Source: Deltaproteobacteria bacterium RIFOXYD12_FULL_57_12
Lineage (GTDB): Bacteria; Desulfobacterota; Desulfobulbia; Desulfobulbales; BM004
Assembly (NCBI GenBank): GCA_001799275.1
Contig: MGTE01000045.1
Span: 66,003 to 115,138, forward strand
Direction of reading: 5' to 3'
Length of the DNA: 49,136 bases
In this document: in pieces, positions 42,209 through 49,136 of the stretch
Layout: the number at the start of each line of letters is the position of its first letter
Numbering within the stretch: the first letter of the stretch is position 1
Translations under genes and position numbers: made by a program
The notes under the pieces: model-generated
What the model saw: the letters and a program-made list of their open reading frames with translations, nothing else
Database searches by the model: none
What the model was told of the DNA's origin: nothing

Positions 42209-43585
42209 ATGAAGACCAAAAAAACGGAAACCATTTTTGTCTGCCAGGAGTGCGGAAGCCAGAGCCGGAAATGGCTGGGCCGCTGTCCGGACTGCAAGAC
42301 CTGGCAGTCCATGGTCGAGGAGCGGTTGACTGCCCCGGCTGCTGGTGGCCGGCATGCCGTCGCCGCCCCTGCCAAGCCGCAGCCGCTCATTCTGGCACCC
42401 GATACCGGCGAGGAGAGGCTGCATACCGGGATCAGCGAGCTTGATCGGGTGCTGGGCGGCGGCGTGGTGCCGGGCTCTCTTATCTTAATCGGCGGCGATC
42501 CCGGCATCGGCAAGTCGACGCTTATGCTGCACATGCTGGCCGGCATCGCGGCGGCCGGCCAACGGGTGCTCTACGTGAGCGGCGAGGAGTCGGTTCAGCA
42601 GATCAAGATGCGGGCCAGACGGTTGCAGGCCCTGCACCCGGAGATCTATCTGGCCATGGAAAGCAATGTCGAGGCGATTCTGGCCATGAGCAGCGAGATG
42701 CGGCCCGGCCTTCTGGTGGTGGATTCCATCCAGACCCTGTTTACCGAAGATTTTCCCTCGGCGCCGGGCAGTGTCACCCAGGTTCGCGAGTCAGCGGCCC
42801 GTTTAATGACCATGGCCAAGACCACTATGCTGCCGGTGGTTCTGGTTGGCCATGTGACCAAGGACGGCGCCATTGCCGGCCCCCGGGTTCTGGAGCACAT
42901 GGTGGACTGCGTGCTTTATTTTGAGGGGGATCGGGGCCATGCCTACCGGATTCTGCGCACGGTCAAGAACCGGTACGGCTCCACCAACGAGATCGGCGTG
43001 TTTGAGATGAAGGAGGAAGGGTTGGTGGCGGTGGAAAATCCTTCGGAGATTTTTCTGGCCGAGCGCTCGGTCAATGTGCCCGGCTCGGTGGTGCTGCCGA
43101 GTATCGAAGGCAGCCGGCCGATCCTGGTGGAGGTGCAGGCCCTGGTCAGTTCCGCCGCTTTCGGCACCCCGCGGCGGACCGCCATCGGCGCCGACCAGCA
43201 GCGGCTGGCCCTGTTGACCGCCGTGCTTGAAAAAAAGGCGGGTCTGTCTCTCTTTCAGAACGACATTTTTCTGAATATCGCCGGCGGGATACGGATTGAG
43301 GAGCCGGCCCTTGATCTGGGGGTGATCTGCGCCATCGCCTCCAGTCTGCTGGAAAAGCCGATCCCACCCACTACCGTGGTCTGCGGCGAGGTGGGGCTGG
43401 CCGGCGAGGTACGGGCCGTGGGCCAGATCGAGCTGCGGCTGCAGGAGGCGCAGCGTCTGGGCTTTACCCGTTTTATCCTGCCGCGGAGCAACCGGGCAGG
43501 TTTCCAGGGCAGGGCCGGCAAGGGTCTGGCCATGGAAATCGTCGGCGTGGCCGGGATTGATGAGGTTTTGGAAAAGCTGTTTTAA
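42209..43585 (+). CDS. radA: DNA repair protein RadA (Sms)
   Basis: A 458-residue RecA-like ATPase that drives branch migration in recombination repair. Zinc finger CQECGSQSRKWLGRCPDC (12-29), Walker A GGDPGIGKST, Walker B LLVVDSIQT, the RadA-specific KNRYGS (KNRFG) motif and a C-terminal Lon-like domain ending EIVGVAGIDEVLEKLF are all present. Length is normal. It stands apart from hemW by repeat family 1 copy 2 and is the last gene of the plus-strand block, followed by the family 3 inverted copy. Confidence 0.97.
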   Translation: MKTKKTETIFVCQECGSQSRKWLGRCPDCKTWQSMVEERLTAPAAGGRHAVAAPAKPQPLILAPDTGEERLHTGISELDRVLGGGVVPGSLILIGGDPGIGKSTLMLHMLAGIAAAGQRVLYVSGEESVQQIKMRARRLQALHPEIYLAMESNVEAILAMSSEMRPGLLVVDSIQTLFTEDFPSAPGSVTQVRESAARLMTMAKTTMLPVVLVGHVTKDGAIAGPRVLEHMVDCVLYFEGDRGHAYRILRTVKNRYGSTNEIGVFEMKEEGLVAVENPSEIFLAERSVNVPGSVVLPSIEGSRPILVEVQALVSSAAFGTPRRTAIGADQQRLALLTAVLEKKAGLSLFQNDIFLNIAGGIRIEEPALDLGVICAIASSLLEKPIPPTTVVCGEVGLAGEVRAVGQIELRLQEAQRLGFTRFILPRSNRAGFQGRAGKGLAMEIVGVAGIDEVLEKLF

Positions 43586-43607
43586 AGAAAGGTGCCGGGT
43601 TCCTCGT

Positions 43608-43824
43608 CAATGTCGTTGACGCAAGGAAATAATTTATAGCGATCTAACAGCGAATATCGAATATTGAACAAGAAACCGTAGAATGATGAAGTAGTTCTAC
43701 TTCGACATTCGACATTCCTTGATGTCCAAGGATGGGCTAATGCCGCAGGGGAGCCAGGGATGGCGGGAGCGGTGTTCGATATTCTGCGGTTCAAAAACAG
43801 AAAATTCGCTTAAGTCACCGGCAT
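43608..43824 (-). repeat. Palindromic repeat family 3, copy b (inverted, with insert)
   Basis: In reverse complement this copy matches 39843-40004 from CCGGTGACTTAAGCGAAT through CATCATTCTACGGTTTC to CGCTGTTAGATCGC. About 55 extra bases (around 43722-43775, GC-rich) interrupt it. It begins 22 bases after the radA stop and ends 23 bases before the DUF167 gene. Confidence 0.8.
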
Positions 43825-43846
43825 CTGGTTCCTGTCAGCAACTCGC

Positions 43847-44179
43847 CTACTTCCGGAGGGCAAGCTCCAGAATCCCGGCGGCTTCCTGCAGGGAAAGTGT
43901 GCGGATCGTGAGAATCTTGGCGCGGCTCTGGTGGCCGGTTTTGATGGTCAGGGCCGATTTTGGTAGGCGAAACAGCCTGGCCAGAAACTCGATAACCATG
44001 TCATTGGCCCTGCCGTCCAGAGGCGGGGCGGTGATGCCGAGTTTGACCGCATTGCCGTGCAGCCCGCAGAGCCTGGTTCTGGAGGCGCGCGGCTGAACAT
44101 GCACGGTCAGGCTCAGGGTGCCGTCCTGCTGCTCGACCAGGCAGGATGCGGGAAGATCGCCTGCGTTAGCTGTTTTCAT
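43847..44179 (-). CDS. DUF167/YggU family protein
   Basis: A 110-residue small protein with the family core VHVQPRASRTRLCGLHGNAVKLGITAPPLDGRANDMVIEF in positions about 26-65, the ...PPVDGxAN... hallmark being APPLDGRAND. ATG 44179 overlaps the end of divIVA by 14 bases; the longer frame upstream is divIVA sequence in another frame. yggT and yggU neighbours are typical. Its biochemical role is unknown. Confidence 0.88.
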   Translation of the reverse strand: MKTANAGDLPASCLVEQQDGTLSLTVHVQPRASRTRLCGLHGNAVKLGITAPPLDGRANDMVIEFLARLFRLPKSALTIKTGHQSRAKILTIRTLSLQEAAGILELALRK

Positions 44180-44969
44180 CCTCGCCAAAGTTGATCGCCG
44201 GCCCGCGGGTCTCGGCATTCTCTTCAAGCGGTTCCAGCGAAAACAGCATATCTTCTCGTGGGGTGCTTCTGGCCAGCCGGCGGGTTTTTGGCGGTGGGGC
44301 CTCGGCCGGCCGGGTGGCTTCGGCAACCGTCACCGGCGCCGGGCGCTGGGTTGGAGGGGGCGGCGCCGGTGACGCCGTGGCTGGCGGTTCGGCAGGCAGT
44401 TCCACCTTTTCGTAGAGCTCAAAATCGTCCGCAGTATCTTCCTGAACGACCATCGCAACAGGGGCAATGGTCGGCGCCGGCCAGGCGACGAGGCTGGTCA
44501 GGACCGGTGTTACCGTGTTGTCAACGGCAATCTGCTGCCGGTATCGGTCAAGGGTGGTGAGCAGTTCGTCGCGGAGGTTGACGCGCAGGGCGTCAAGCTG
44601 GCGGCGTTCGACCTCCAGTTTCCGAAGGGCGAGTTTTTCCGCTTCCTGAAATTCCGCCTGGGCGCGGGCCAGGATTGCCTCCGCCTCCTGGCGGCTTGCA
44701 ATCTTGATCTCCTCGGCGCTTTTTTTGGCGGCCAGAACCGCCTCCTTTAACGCCTGTTCCTGGTTGCGATAAGCCTGATTGCTTTTCTCCAGATGCGCGG
44801 CCTGTTCCCGCAGCCGGCTGTTCTCTTCGCGCAGCTGGCCGCACTCCTGGATGATCGTATAGTAGTCTTCCGCGACCACCTCAAGAAAGGCATCCACCTC
44901 GTCTATGTCAAAGCCGCGGAATCGAACGTGAAATTCTTGTTTTTGGATATCTTCCGGGGTTAACGCCAT
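44166..44969 (-). CDS. DivIVA-domain protein
   Basis: A 267-residue cytosolic scaffold protein. The N-terminal membrane-curvature-binding domain is recognisable as LTPEDIQKQEFHVRFRGFDI followed by DEVDAFLEVV (about 3-32). A long coiled coil covers 40-145 (LREENSRLREQAAHLEKSN). The C-terminal third is Pro/Ala-rich and probably disordered (PAEPPATASPAPPPP). DivIVA proteins mark poles or septa. The yggT-divIVA-yggU row is common in Desulfobacterota. Confidence 0.9.
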   Translation of the reverse strand: MALTPEDIQKQEFHVRFRGFDIDEVDAFLEVVAEDYYTIIQECGQLREENSRLREQAAHLEKSNQAYRNQEQALKEAVLAAKKSAEEIKIASRQEAEAILARAQAEFQEAEKLALRKLEVERRQLDALRVNLRDELLTTLDRYRQQIAVDNTVTPVLTSLVAWPAPTIAPVAMVVQEDTADDFELYEKVELPAEPPATASPAPPPPTQRPAPVTVAEATRPAEAPPPKTRRLARSTPREDMLFSLEPLEENAETRGPAINFGEDENS

Positions 44970-45092
44970 TCCATTGCTCCTGGGGCCGTTTGCCTTGTTA
45001 TTGCCATTGTTGAAGTTCTGCTATCTTACCCGCCCCGCTTTATTGCCGGCAAGCCAATCTTACGGACGCGGACAATGGGGAGGGAAGTACGG

Positions 45093-45392
45093 TCATCCCA
45101 TGGTGACGGCCAGTTGTTTGAGGGTGGGAACCAGAAAGCTCTGCAGAAAGATGATGGCCAGGATCAGAATCATGGGCGATAAATCCATGCCGCCGATGAA
45201 AGCCGGAATAACCCGGCGGATCCGCGAGAGGACCGGTTCGGTGACTTCATAGAGAAAACGGACAATGGGATTATACGGGTCAGGGTTCACCCATGAGATG
45301 ATAGCCCGGCCAACGATGATCCACATATAGGCGCCTAACACGAAGTCGATGAGTTTGGCAAGCGCGAGTAAAAAGTTGCTGATCATGAACAT
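45093..45392 (-). CDS. YggT family membrane protein
   Basis: A 99-residue protein with two hydrophobic segments (LALAKLIDFVLGAYMWIIVG and about 75-93) and the family motif ISWVNPDPYNPIVRFLYEVT in between, followed by PVLSRIRRVIP. ATG 45392 follows GGAGGAG at a normal distance; the longer frame starts outside it. YggT proteins are linked to division or osmotic roles, but their mechanism is unknown. A family 2 repeat begins 27 bases upstream of its start. Confidence 0.9.
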   Translation of the reverse strand: MFMISNFLLALAKLIDFVLGAYMWIIVGRAIISWVNPDPYNPIVRFLYEVTEPVLSRIRRVIPAFIGGMDLSPMILILAIIFLQSFLVPTLKQLAVTMG

Positions 45393-45418
45393 GGTTGCTC
45401 CTCCGATATCATTGTCCA

Positions 45419-45532
45419 TTAGTCCCTTAGGCGTTGATTGTTAACAGGTTACGGTTATAAATTTCATAGACCTTACGCTCACGAGATATTCTGGCGTTAA
45501 CTGGAGTTAAGGGACTTATCCAGCTCCGCTGG
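45419..45532 (-). repeat. Palindromic repeat family 2, copy A
   Basis: Core 45420-45518 with ends TAGTCCCTTAGGCGTTGATT and GGAGTTAAGGGACTTA; the tail hairpin CCAGCTCCGCTGG ends at 45532. It lacks the CTGAAAAGA spacer of the other two copies. It stands between metG and yggT, 27 bases from the yggT ATG. Confidence 0.78.
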
Positions 45533-45595
45533 GCTCGGGTGATGGAATCCGGTTGTTAGTGTTGCGCCAGGGCATCTTAGAGCGCTTGTCCCGGG

Positions 45596-47542
45596 TCAGG
45601 AGAGTCGGCTGCCCGGCGGCATCTGGCCGGAGACGCCGGCCAGCACCAGGGTTTCGCCGGTTGCGGTCTTGCCCTTGGCCGCCAAAACCATGCCCTGCGA
45701 AGCGATGCCCATCAGTTTTGCCGGTTTCAGGTTGGCGACGATCACCACCTGGCGGCCAACCAGTTCCTCTGGTTGATAATATTCGGCAATGCCGGCGACA
45801 ATGGTCCGCTCTTCCGGCGCTTTAACCGTGAGTTTCAGGAGACGGGTCGATTTCTCAACCCGCTCCGCCGCCACCACCTCGGCTACCCGGAGATCAATTT
45901 TTTTGAAATCCTCAAAGGTGATCTGTTCCACGGTCCCGGCCGCCGGGGTCGGGGCGGCCGCATTCTTGGCCCGGGCCGCCGCCGGGTTCTCCTTGACCGT
46001 GGCGGGAGGTTTCTGCTCGCCTTCCTTGTCGCGCCGCGGGAATAACGGCGGCCCCAGGGTAAGCAACGTGCCGGGCCGGCTGAGTCCCCATCGCCCCTGG
46101 CTGACCAGATTCGGAGTCTCGGTGATCCCGAGGGCCGCGGACATTTTTGCGGCCGTGGCCGGCATGATCGGCTGCAGGACCAGGCTGAGCAGCCGGAGGG
46201 TTTCCGCCAGATGGTATAAAACCGTGGCCAGGCGGGGAGCCAGGTCCGGGTTCTTAGCCAGTTCCCAGGGGGCATTGACCACGATGTAGCGATTGGCCAG
46301 GCCGATGACCTCCCAGACCGCCTGCAGGGCCCGGTTAAAGCTAAAGCGCTCCATCTGGGCGGTGTAGTCGGCGAGCATCCGTTGGGCCGCCGCGGTCAGT
46401 TCCTGGTCGCCGGCCTCGGGGGTTGCCGGCTCCGGCACCCGGCCGTTGGCAAATTTGTTGAGCATGGTCAGGGCCCGGCTGAACAGGTTGCCAAGATCAT
46501 TGGCCAGGTCCGAGTTCTGGCGGGCCACCAGGCTTTCGGTGCTGAAGGAGGCGTCAAGCCCGAAGGACATCTCGCGCAGCAGAAAATAGCGGACCGCATC
46601 GACGCCGTATTCCTTGACGAGCTCGCCGGGCCGCACCACGTTGCCGATGCTCTTCGACATCTTGGTTTCGTTGACGTTCCAGTACCCGTGCACATGCAGG
46701 CAATGGAACGGCGTTAGCCCCATGGCCTTGAGTATGGTCGGCCAGTAGATGGCGTGCGGCTTCAGAATATCCTTGGCGATGAGATGGGTGGCTTCCTGCC
46801 AGTAGCGCGCAAAATCGGGACCATCCGGATAGCCGATGCCGGTGAGGTAGTTGATGAGGGCATCGAACCAGACATAGGTGACAAAGCGGTTGTCGAACGG
46901 CAGTGGGATGCCCCAGGTAAGCCGGCTGGTCGGCCGCGAGATACAGAGATCCTCCAGCGGGTCGGCGAGAAAGGCCAGCACCTCGTTGCGATAGCGCTCC
47001 GGGGTGATGAACTCCGGGTGGTTGTTGATATGCTCGATCAGCCACTCCTGATACTTGTGCATCCGGAAGAAATAGTTCTGCTCGGAGATCATCTGAGGCG
47101 GCGTCTGGTGGTCCGGACAGTTGCCGTCAATGAGCTCTTTTTCCGTCAGAAATCGCTCGCAGCCTTTGCAGTAGAGCCCGGAATAGCTGCCCAGATAGAT
47201 GTCACCCTGATCGTACACCTGTTGGAGGATGGCCTGCACCGTGCTGATGTGCCGGGGTTCGGTCGTGCGGATAAAGGTGTCCGGCTCCACGTCGAGCAGC
47301 GGCCAGGCCTGACGGAACAGGTCACTGATCCGGTCGGTGAATGCCTGGGGTGAATCGCCCGCCTTGGCCGCCGCCTCGACGATCTTGTCGCCGTGTTCGT
47401 CCGTGCCGGTCTGAAACCGGACATCCTCACCGCATAACCGCTTGAACCGGCAGGCCACGTCCGCGACAATGGAGGTGTAGGCATGGCCGAGATGGGGCTG
47501 GGCATTGACATAATATATCGGGGTGGTGATGTAGAAACTCAT
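45596..47542 (-). CDS. metG: Methionyl-tRNA synthetase with C-terminal tRNA-binding domain
   Basis: A 648-residue class I synthetase that charges tRNA-Met. The ATP motif is PHLGHAYT (HIGH form) and the second is KMSKSIGN. The zinc-knuckle region reads YCKGCERF...NCPDHQ, a CxxC/CxxH type. WFDALINYLTGIGYPD and the anticodon-binding helices are intact. After a Pro/Ala-rich linker (about 505-545) a Trbp111-like tRNA-binding domain (ITFEDFKKIDLRVAEVV...) closes the protein, making it a dimeric type. It belongs to a minus-strand row holB-PSP1-metG-yggT-divIVA-yggU interrupted by repeats. Confidence 0.97.
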   Translation of the reverse strand: MSFYITTPIYYVNAQPHLGHAYTSIVADVACRFKRLCGEDVRFQTGTDEHGDKIVEAAAKAGDSPQAFTDRISDLFRQAWPLLDVEPDTFIRTTEPRHISTVQAILQQVYDQGDIYLGSYSGLYCKGCERFLTEKELIDGNCPDHQTPPQMISEQNYFFRMHKYQEWLIEHINNHPEFITPERYRNEVLAFLADPLEDLCISRPTSRLTWGIPLPFDNRFVTYVWFDALINYLTGIGYPDGPDFARYWQEATHLIAKDILKPHAIYWPTILKAMGLTPFHCLHVHGYWNVNETKMSKSIGNVVRPGELVKEYGVDAVRYFLLREMSFGLDASFSTESLVARQNSDLANDLGNLFSRALTMLNKFANGRVPEPATPEAGDQELTAAAQRMLADYTAQMERFSFNRALQAVWEVIGLANRYIVVNAPWELAKNPDLAPRLATVLYHLAETLRLLSLVLQPIMPATAAKMSAALGITETPNLVSQGRWGLSRPGTLLTLGPPLFPRRDKEGEQKPPATVKENPAAARAKNAAAPTPAAGTVEQITFEDFKKIDLRVAEVVAAERVEKSTRLLKLTVKAPEERTIVAGIAEYYQPEELVGRQVVIVANLKPAKLMGIASQGMVLAAKGKTATGETLVLAGVSGQMPPGSRLS

Positions 47543-47560
47543 TGTTTAACCTTGTTATGT

Positions 47561-47699
47561 AACTGCTCAGGTTGTTTAGCCTGTTAGACTGTAGTCTGTT
47601 AGCAAAAAATGACTGGGAGTAAGGTGCAACGCATACAATCCCTGGCATTTTTTAGTTGCTAATAGACTAAACACCTACAGACTATCCACCTGAGTAGTT
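47561..47699. repeat. Palindromic repeat family 4, copy a
   Basis: Between PSP1 and metG, AACTGCTCAGG at the left is matched by CCTGAGTAGTT at the right. The arms continue as TAGACTGTAGTCTGTTAGCA and TGCTAATAGACTAAACACC, so much of the 139-base unit can fold back. ACACCTACAGACTATCCACC near its right end recurs at 48874-48893. Confidence 0.65.
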
Positions 47700-47703
47700 A
47701 TTT

Positions 47704-48651
47704 TTATTTCGCGTGCGGCGTTTTGACCGGCTCCACGGTCGCTGCGAGCCAATCGTTTTTGGCAAGGGTGCTTTCCTTGCCCTCGGCAGAGATTACCTGG
47801 ATGGTCTCCTTGAGGATGTTGTGGCGGCAGACCTTATAGGTCTGGCCGGCCAGGGTGATGCGTTTGCCGACCTTCGGCATGTTTTTTCTGATAGCCTTGT
47901 AGGTGGCGAATTCGTAGTTCAGACAGCAGAGCAGCCGATTGCAGGCGCCGGAAATTTTGACCGGGTTGAGCGGCAGATTCTGTTCCTTGGCCATTTTGAT
48001 GGAAACCGACTCGAAATTTTTGATAAAAGACGCGCAGCACAGTTCCCGGCCGCAACAGCCCATGCCGCCGAGCATCATGGTTTCGTGGCGTACCCCGATC
48101 TGTCGCATTTCCACCCGGGTCCGGAATTCCTGCACCAGGGTTTTGACCAGTTCCCGGAAATCGACCCGGTTTTCCGCGGTAAAATAAAAGATGATTTTGC
48201 TGCCGTTAAAAAATCGTTCCACCTTGACCAGTCGCATGGGCAGTTTGTTTTTTTCAATCTGCCCGGCACAGAAGGCAAAGGCCTTATCCTCCATGCTCCT
48301 CAGGTTGGTGTACTTGGCAATTTCATCGCGGGTGCTGCGGCGGACGATGGTAAAGGGTGTGGCTGGCCCGACACTCTGCTCTTCGGGGCAGAGCGGGACG
48401 ATGCTGAGCACCCGCGCCGGTTCAAGACCGTGGTCGGTCTGCACCATCACCATCTCGTCCCGCCGAAGGTTGTGCGGGCGGGAGGCAGCGGTGTGGGTCT
48501 GCTCTTCTTGGCGGAATTGAATTTTATAATAGGATTTCAGGCGGTCCGCAGCGGGTTGCGACTCCTTTGCGGGTTCCTGTGGTGTCTCTGCCGGCGAAGC
48601 GCTCAATTCCGGCGCAGCCGGCTCTGTTTCTGTAAGGTCTTCTATATGCAT
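47704..48651 (-). CDS. PSP1/YaaT-like regulatory-complex protein
   Basis: A 315-residue protein with a Pro/Ala/Glu-rich, likely disordered N-terminus and a PSP1 domain containing the cysteine-rich signatures GGMGCCGRELCCASF and CNRLLCCLNYE. Its relative YaaT in Bacillus forms an Fe-S-containing complex with other proteins affecting RNA maturation and sporulation; here only the family is clear. ATG 48651 is used; a TTG six codons earlier is possible. Gene order holB-PSP1-metG is common. Repeats of families 2 and 4 lie upstream. Confidence 0.88.
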   Translation of the reverse strand: MHIEDLTETEPAAPELSASPAETPQEPAKESQPAADRLKSYYKIQFRQEEQTHTAASRPHNLRRDEMVMVQTDHGLEPARVLSIVPLCPEEQSVGPATPFTIVRRSTRDEIAKYTNLRSMEDKAFAFCAGQIEKNKLPMRLVKVERFFNGSKIIFYFTAENRVDFRELVKTLVQEFRTRVEMRQIGVRHETMMLGGMGCCGRELCCASFIKNFESVSIKMAKEQNLPLNPVKISGACNRLLCCLNYEFATYKAIRKNMPKVGKRITLAGQTYKVCRHNILKETIQVISAEGKESTLAKNDWLAATVEPVKTPHAK

Positions 48652-48679
48652 GATGTGGCCAGAATCCAATAATGCTTGT

Positions 48680-48894
48680 AGGTGGTTAGGTTGCTTGGTC
48701 TGTAGTCTTTTAGGCGTTGATTGTTAACATGTTGCGGAAAAATTACACAAACCTTACGCTCGCGGGACATTCAGGCGATCCCGGCGTTAAGACTTCGCCC
48801 AAGATTAGGTGCTGAAAAGAATCAAACTCCGCTTGGTTAGAGGTTGCGCCCATTTTTTTACCTATTTACCTTAACACCTACAGACTATCCACCT
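48680..48894. repeat. Repeat family 4, copy b, apparently containing family 2 copy C
   Basis: Starts AGGTGGTTAGG and ends with ACACCTACAGACTATCCACC followed by T, the latter shared with the family 4 unit at 47561-47699. Its middle (48703-48841) is family 2 sequence, as if one element sits inside the other. Confidence 0.5.
48703..48841 (-). repeat. Palindromic repeat family 2, copy C
   Basis: The core starts TAGTCTTTTAGGCGTTGATT; ACCTTACGCTC and CCGGCGTTAAG align with the other copies, and the tail has CTGAAAAGAATCAAACTCCG. It is the most diverged copy; the pairing of its ends is partly lost. It lies 52 bases upstream of the PSP1 ATG. Confidence 0.7.
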
Positions 48895-48901
48895 CTCTGT
48901 C

Positions 48902-49136
48902 TTACAGCAACCCGAAGAAAAGGACTTCACAGACCTGGGTCCGGTTGCAGTTGCGGCCGAGTTCCCTTTCCGCCCGATCGAGCATGGCGAGTCTGGCAAA
49001 AAGATCGCTAAGGCTCCAGCGTTTTGCAGCGGCTGGCAGAAATTCCCGCAGGTCGCGGCTGCCCATGAGGGATTCCGGGCCGCCGGCCTTCAACAGCAGG
49101 AGATCGCGGAACCAGAGGCGCAGCATGCCCAGGAAT
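48902..49136 (-). CDS. holB: DNA polymerase III delta' subunit, C-terminal part (cut by the window edge)
   Basis: The last 77 or so residues of an open frame that continues past the right edge. The segment MLRLWFRDLLLLKAGG, then LREFLPAAAKRWSLSDLFARLAML and LGRNCNRTQVCEVLFFGLL matches the C-terminal collar helices of HolB/clamp-loader delta' (W.RDLL..K; N.N....E.L). It supports clamp loading at the replication fork. The call rests on this short segment and on the neighbouring PSP1-metG order. The Walker A part is outside the window. Confidence 0.75.
   Translation of the reverse strand, partial: FLGMLRLWFRDLLLLKAGGPESLMGSRDLREFLPAAAKRWSLSDLFARLAMLDRAERELGRNCNRTQVCEVLFFGLL

Noticed and set aside
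47561-48894. CRISPR array from the short repeats near PSP1
   Set aside because: Repeats are not regularly spaced, are palindromic and few, and no cas genes are present.

Overview
The window looks like a chromosomal segment of a Gram-negative, anaerobic, sulfur-metabolising bacterium, most likely a Desulfobacterota member of the Desulfobulbales type. This is an inference from gene content (TusA/DsrE/YedE sulfur-trafficking proteins, a response regulator ending in the CxxC-rich domain common in that phylum, a PIN-PhoH protein, a holB-PSP1-metG-yggT-divIVA-yggU row). No 16S rRNA gene is present to confirm it.

Layout. 1-1949 (minus): partial response regulator, class II deacetylase-like protein, 5-formyltetrahydrofolate cyclo-ligase. 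2323-3462 (plus): a compact sulfur-relay operon, tusA-like, dsrE-like, dsrF-like and a 57-residue dsrH-like gene. 3645-7951: glycosyltransferase 2, two radical SAM proteins and an exported 12-cysteine repeat protein. 8143-10852 (minus): universal stress protein, a GGYG-repeat membrane protein, and a tusA-yedE operon. 11204-16602: membrane glycosyltransferase, an exported propeller-like monoheme cytochrome, and a MacB/FtsX-type ABC pair. 16652-25925: beta-lactamase-fold protein, a very AT-rich block holding dnaN, then gyrB-gyrA-gpsA, convergent with rdgB. 26170-31309: two unknown genes, an M24 peptidase, PIN-PhoH, small proteins, and a receiver-PAS protein. 31376-36773: a 5.2-kb stretch bounded by a truncated tRNA-Glu(CTC) on the left and intact tRNA-Glu(TTC) and tRNA-Lys(TTT) on the right, carrying exported unknowns, a glycosidase-fold protein and an LTA-synthase-like sulfatase. 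36993-43585 (plus): RdgC-like gene and partner, gatB, radC, hemW, radA. 43847-49136 (minus): yggU, divIVA, yggT, metG, PSP1/YaaT, 3' end of holB.

The part least explained by known genes is a set of four palindromic intergenic repeat families. Family 1 (3645-3753, 38181-38331, 42000-42174) keeps its internal sequence while the outer stem changes on both sides together, and its G.U pairs fall on the same strand in every copy, which suggests a folded RNA. Family 2 (three copies) lies 27-52 bases upstream of minus-strand start codons. Family 3 (two inverted copies) brackets radC-hemW-radA. Family 4 (two copies) flanks the PSP1 gene, and one copy appears to contain a family 2 element. A 17-bp palindrome with shared half-sites sits upstream of both the sulfur-relay operon and the cytochrome gene and may be a common operator.

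Together the genes cover sulfur handling (TusA carriers, DsrE-type proteins, YedE transporter), envelope glycan work (GT2, GT39-like, sulfatase) and core replication and translation functions (dnaN, gyrAB, gatB, metG, holB). Start codons were moved from the longest open frame where a clear Shine-Dalgarno sequence supported a later one.
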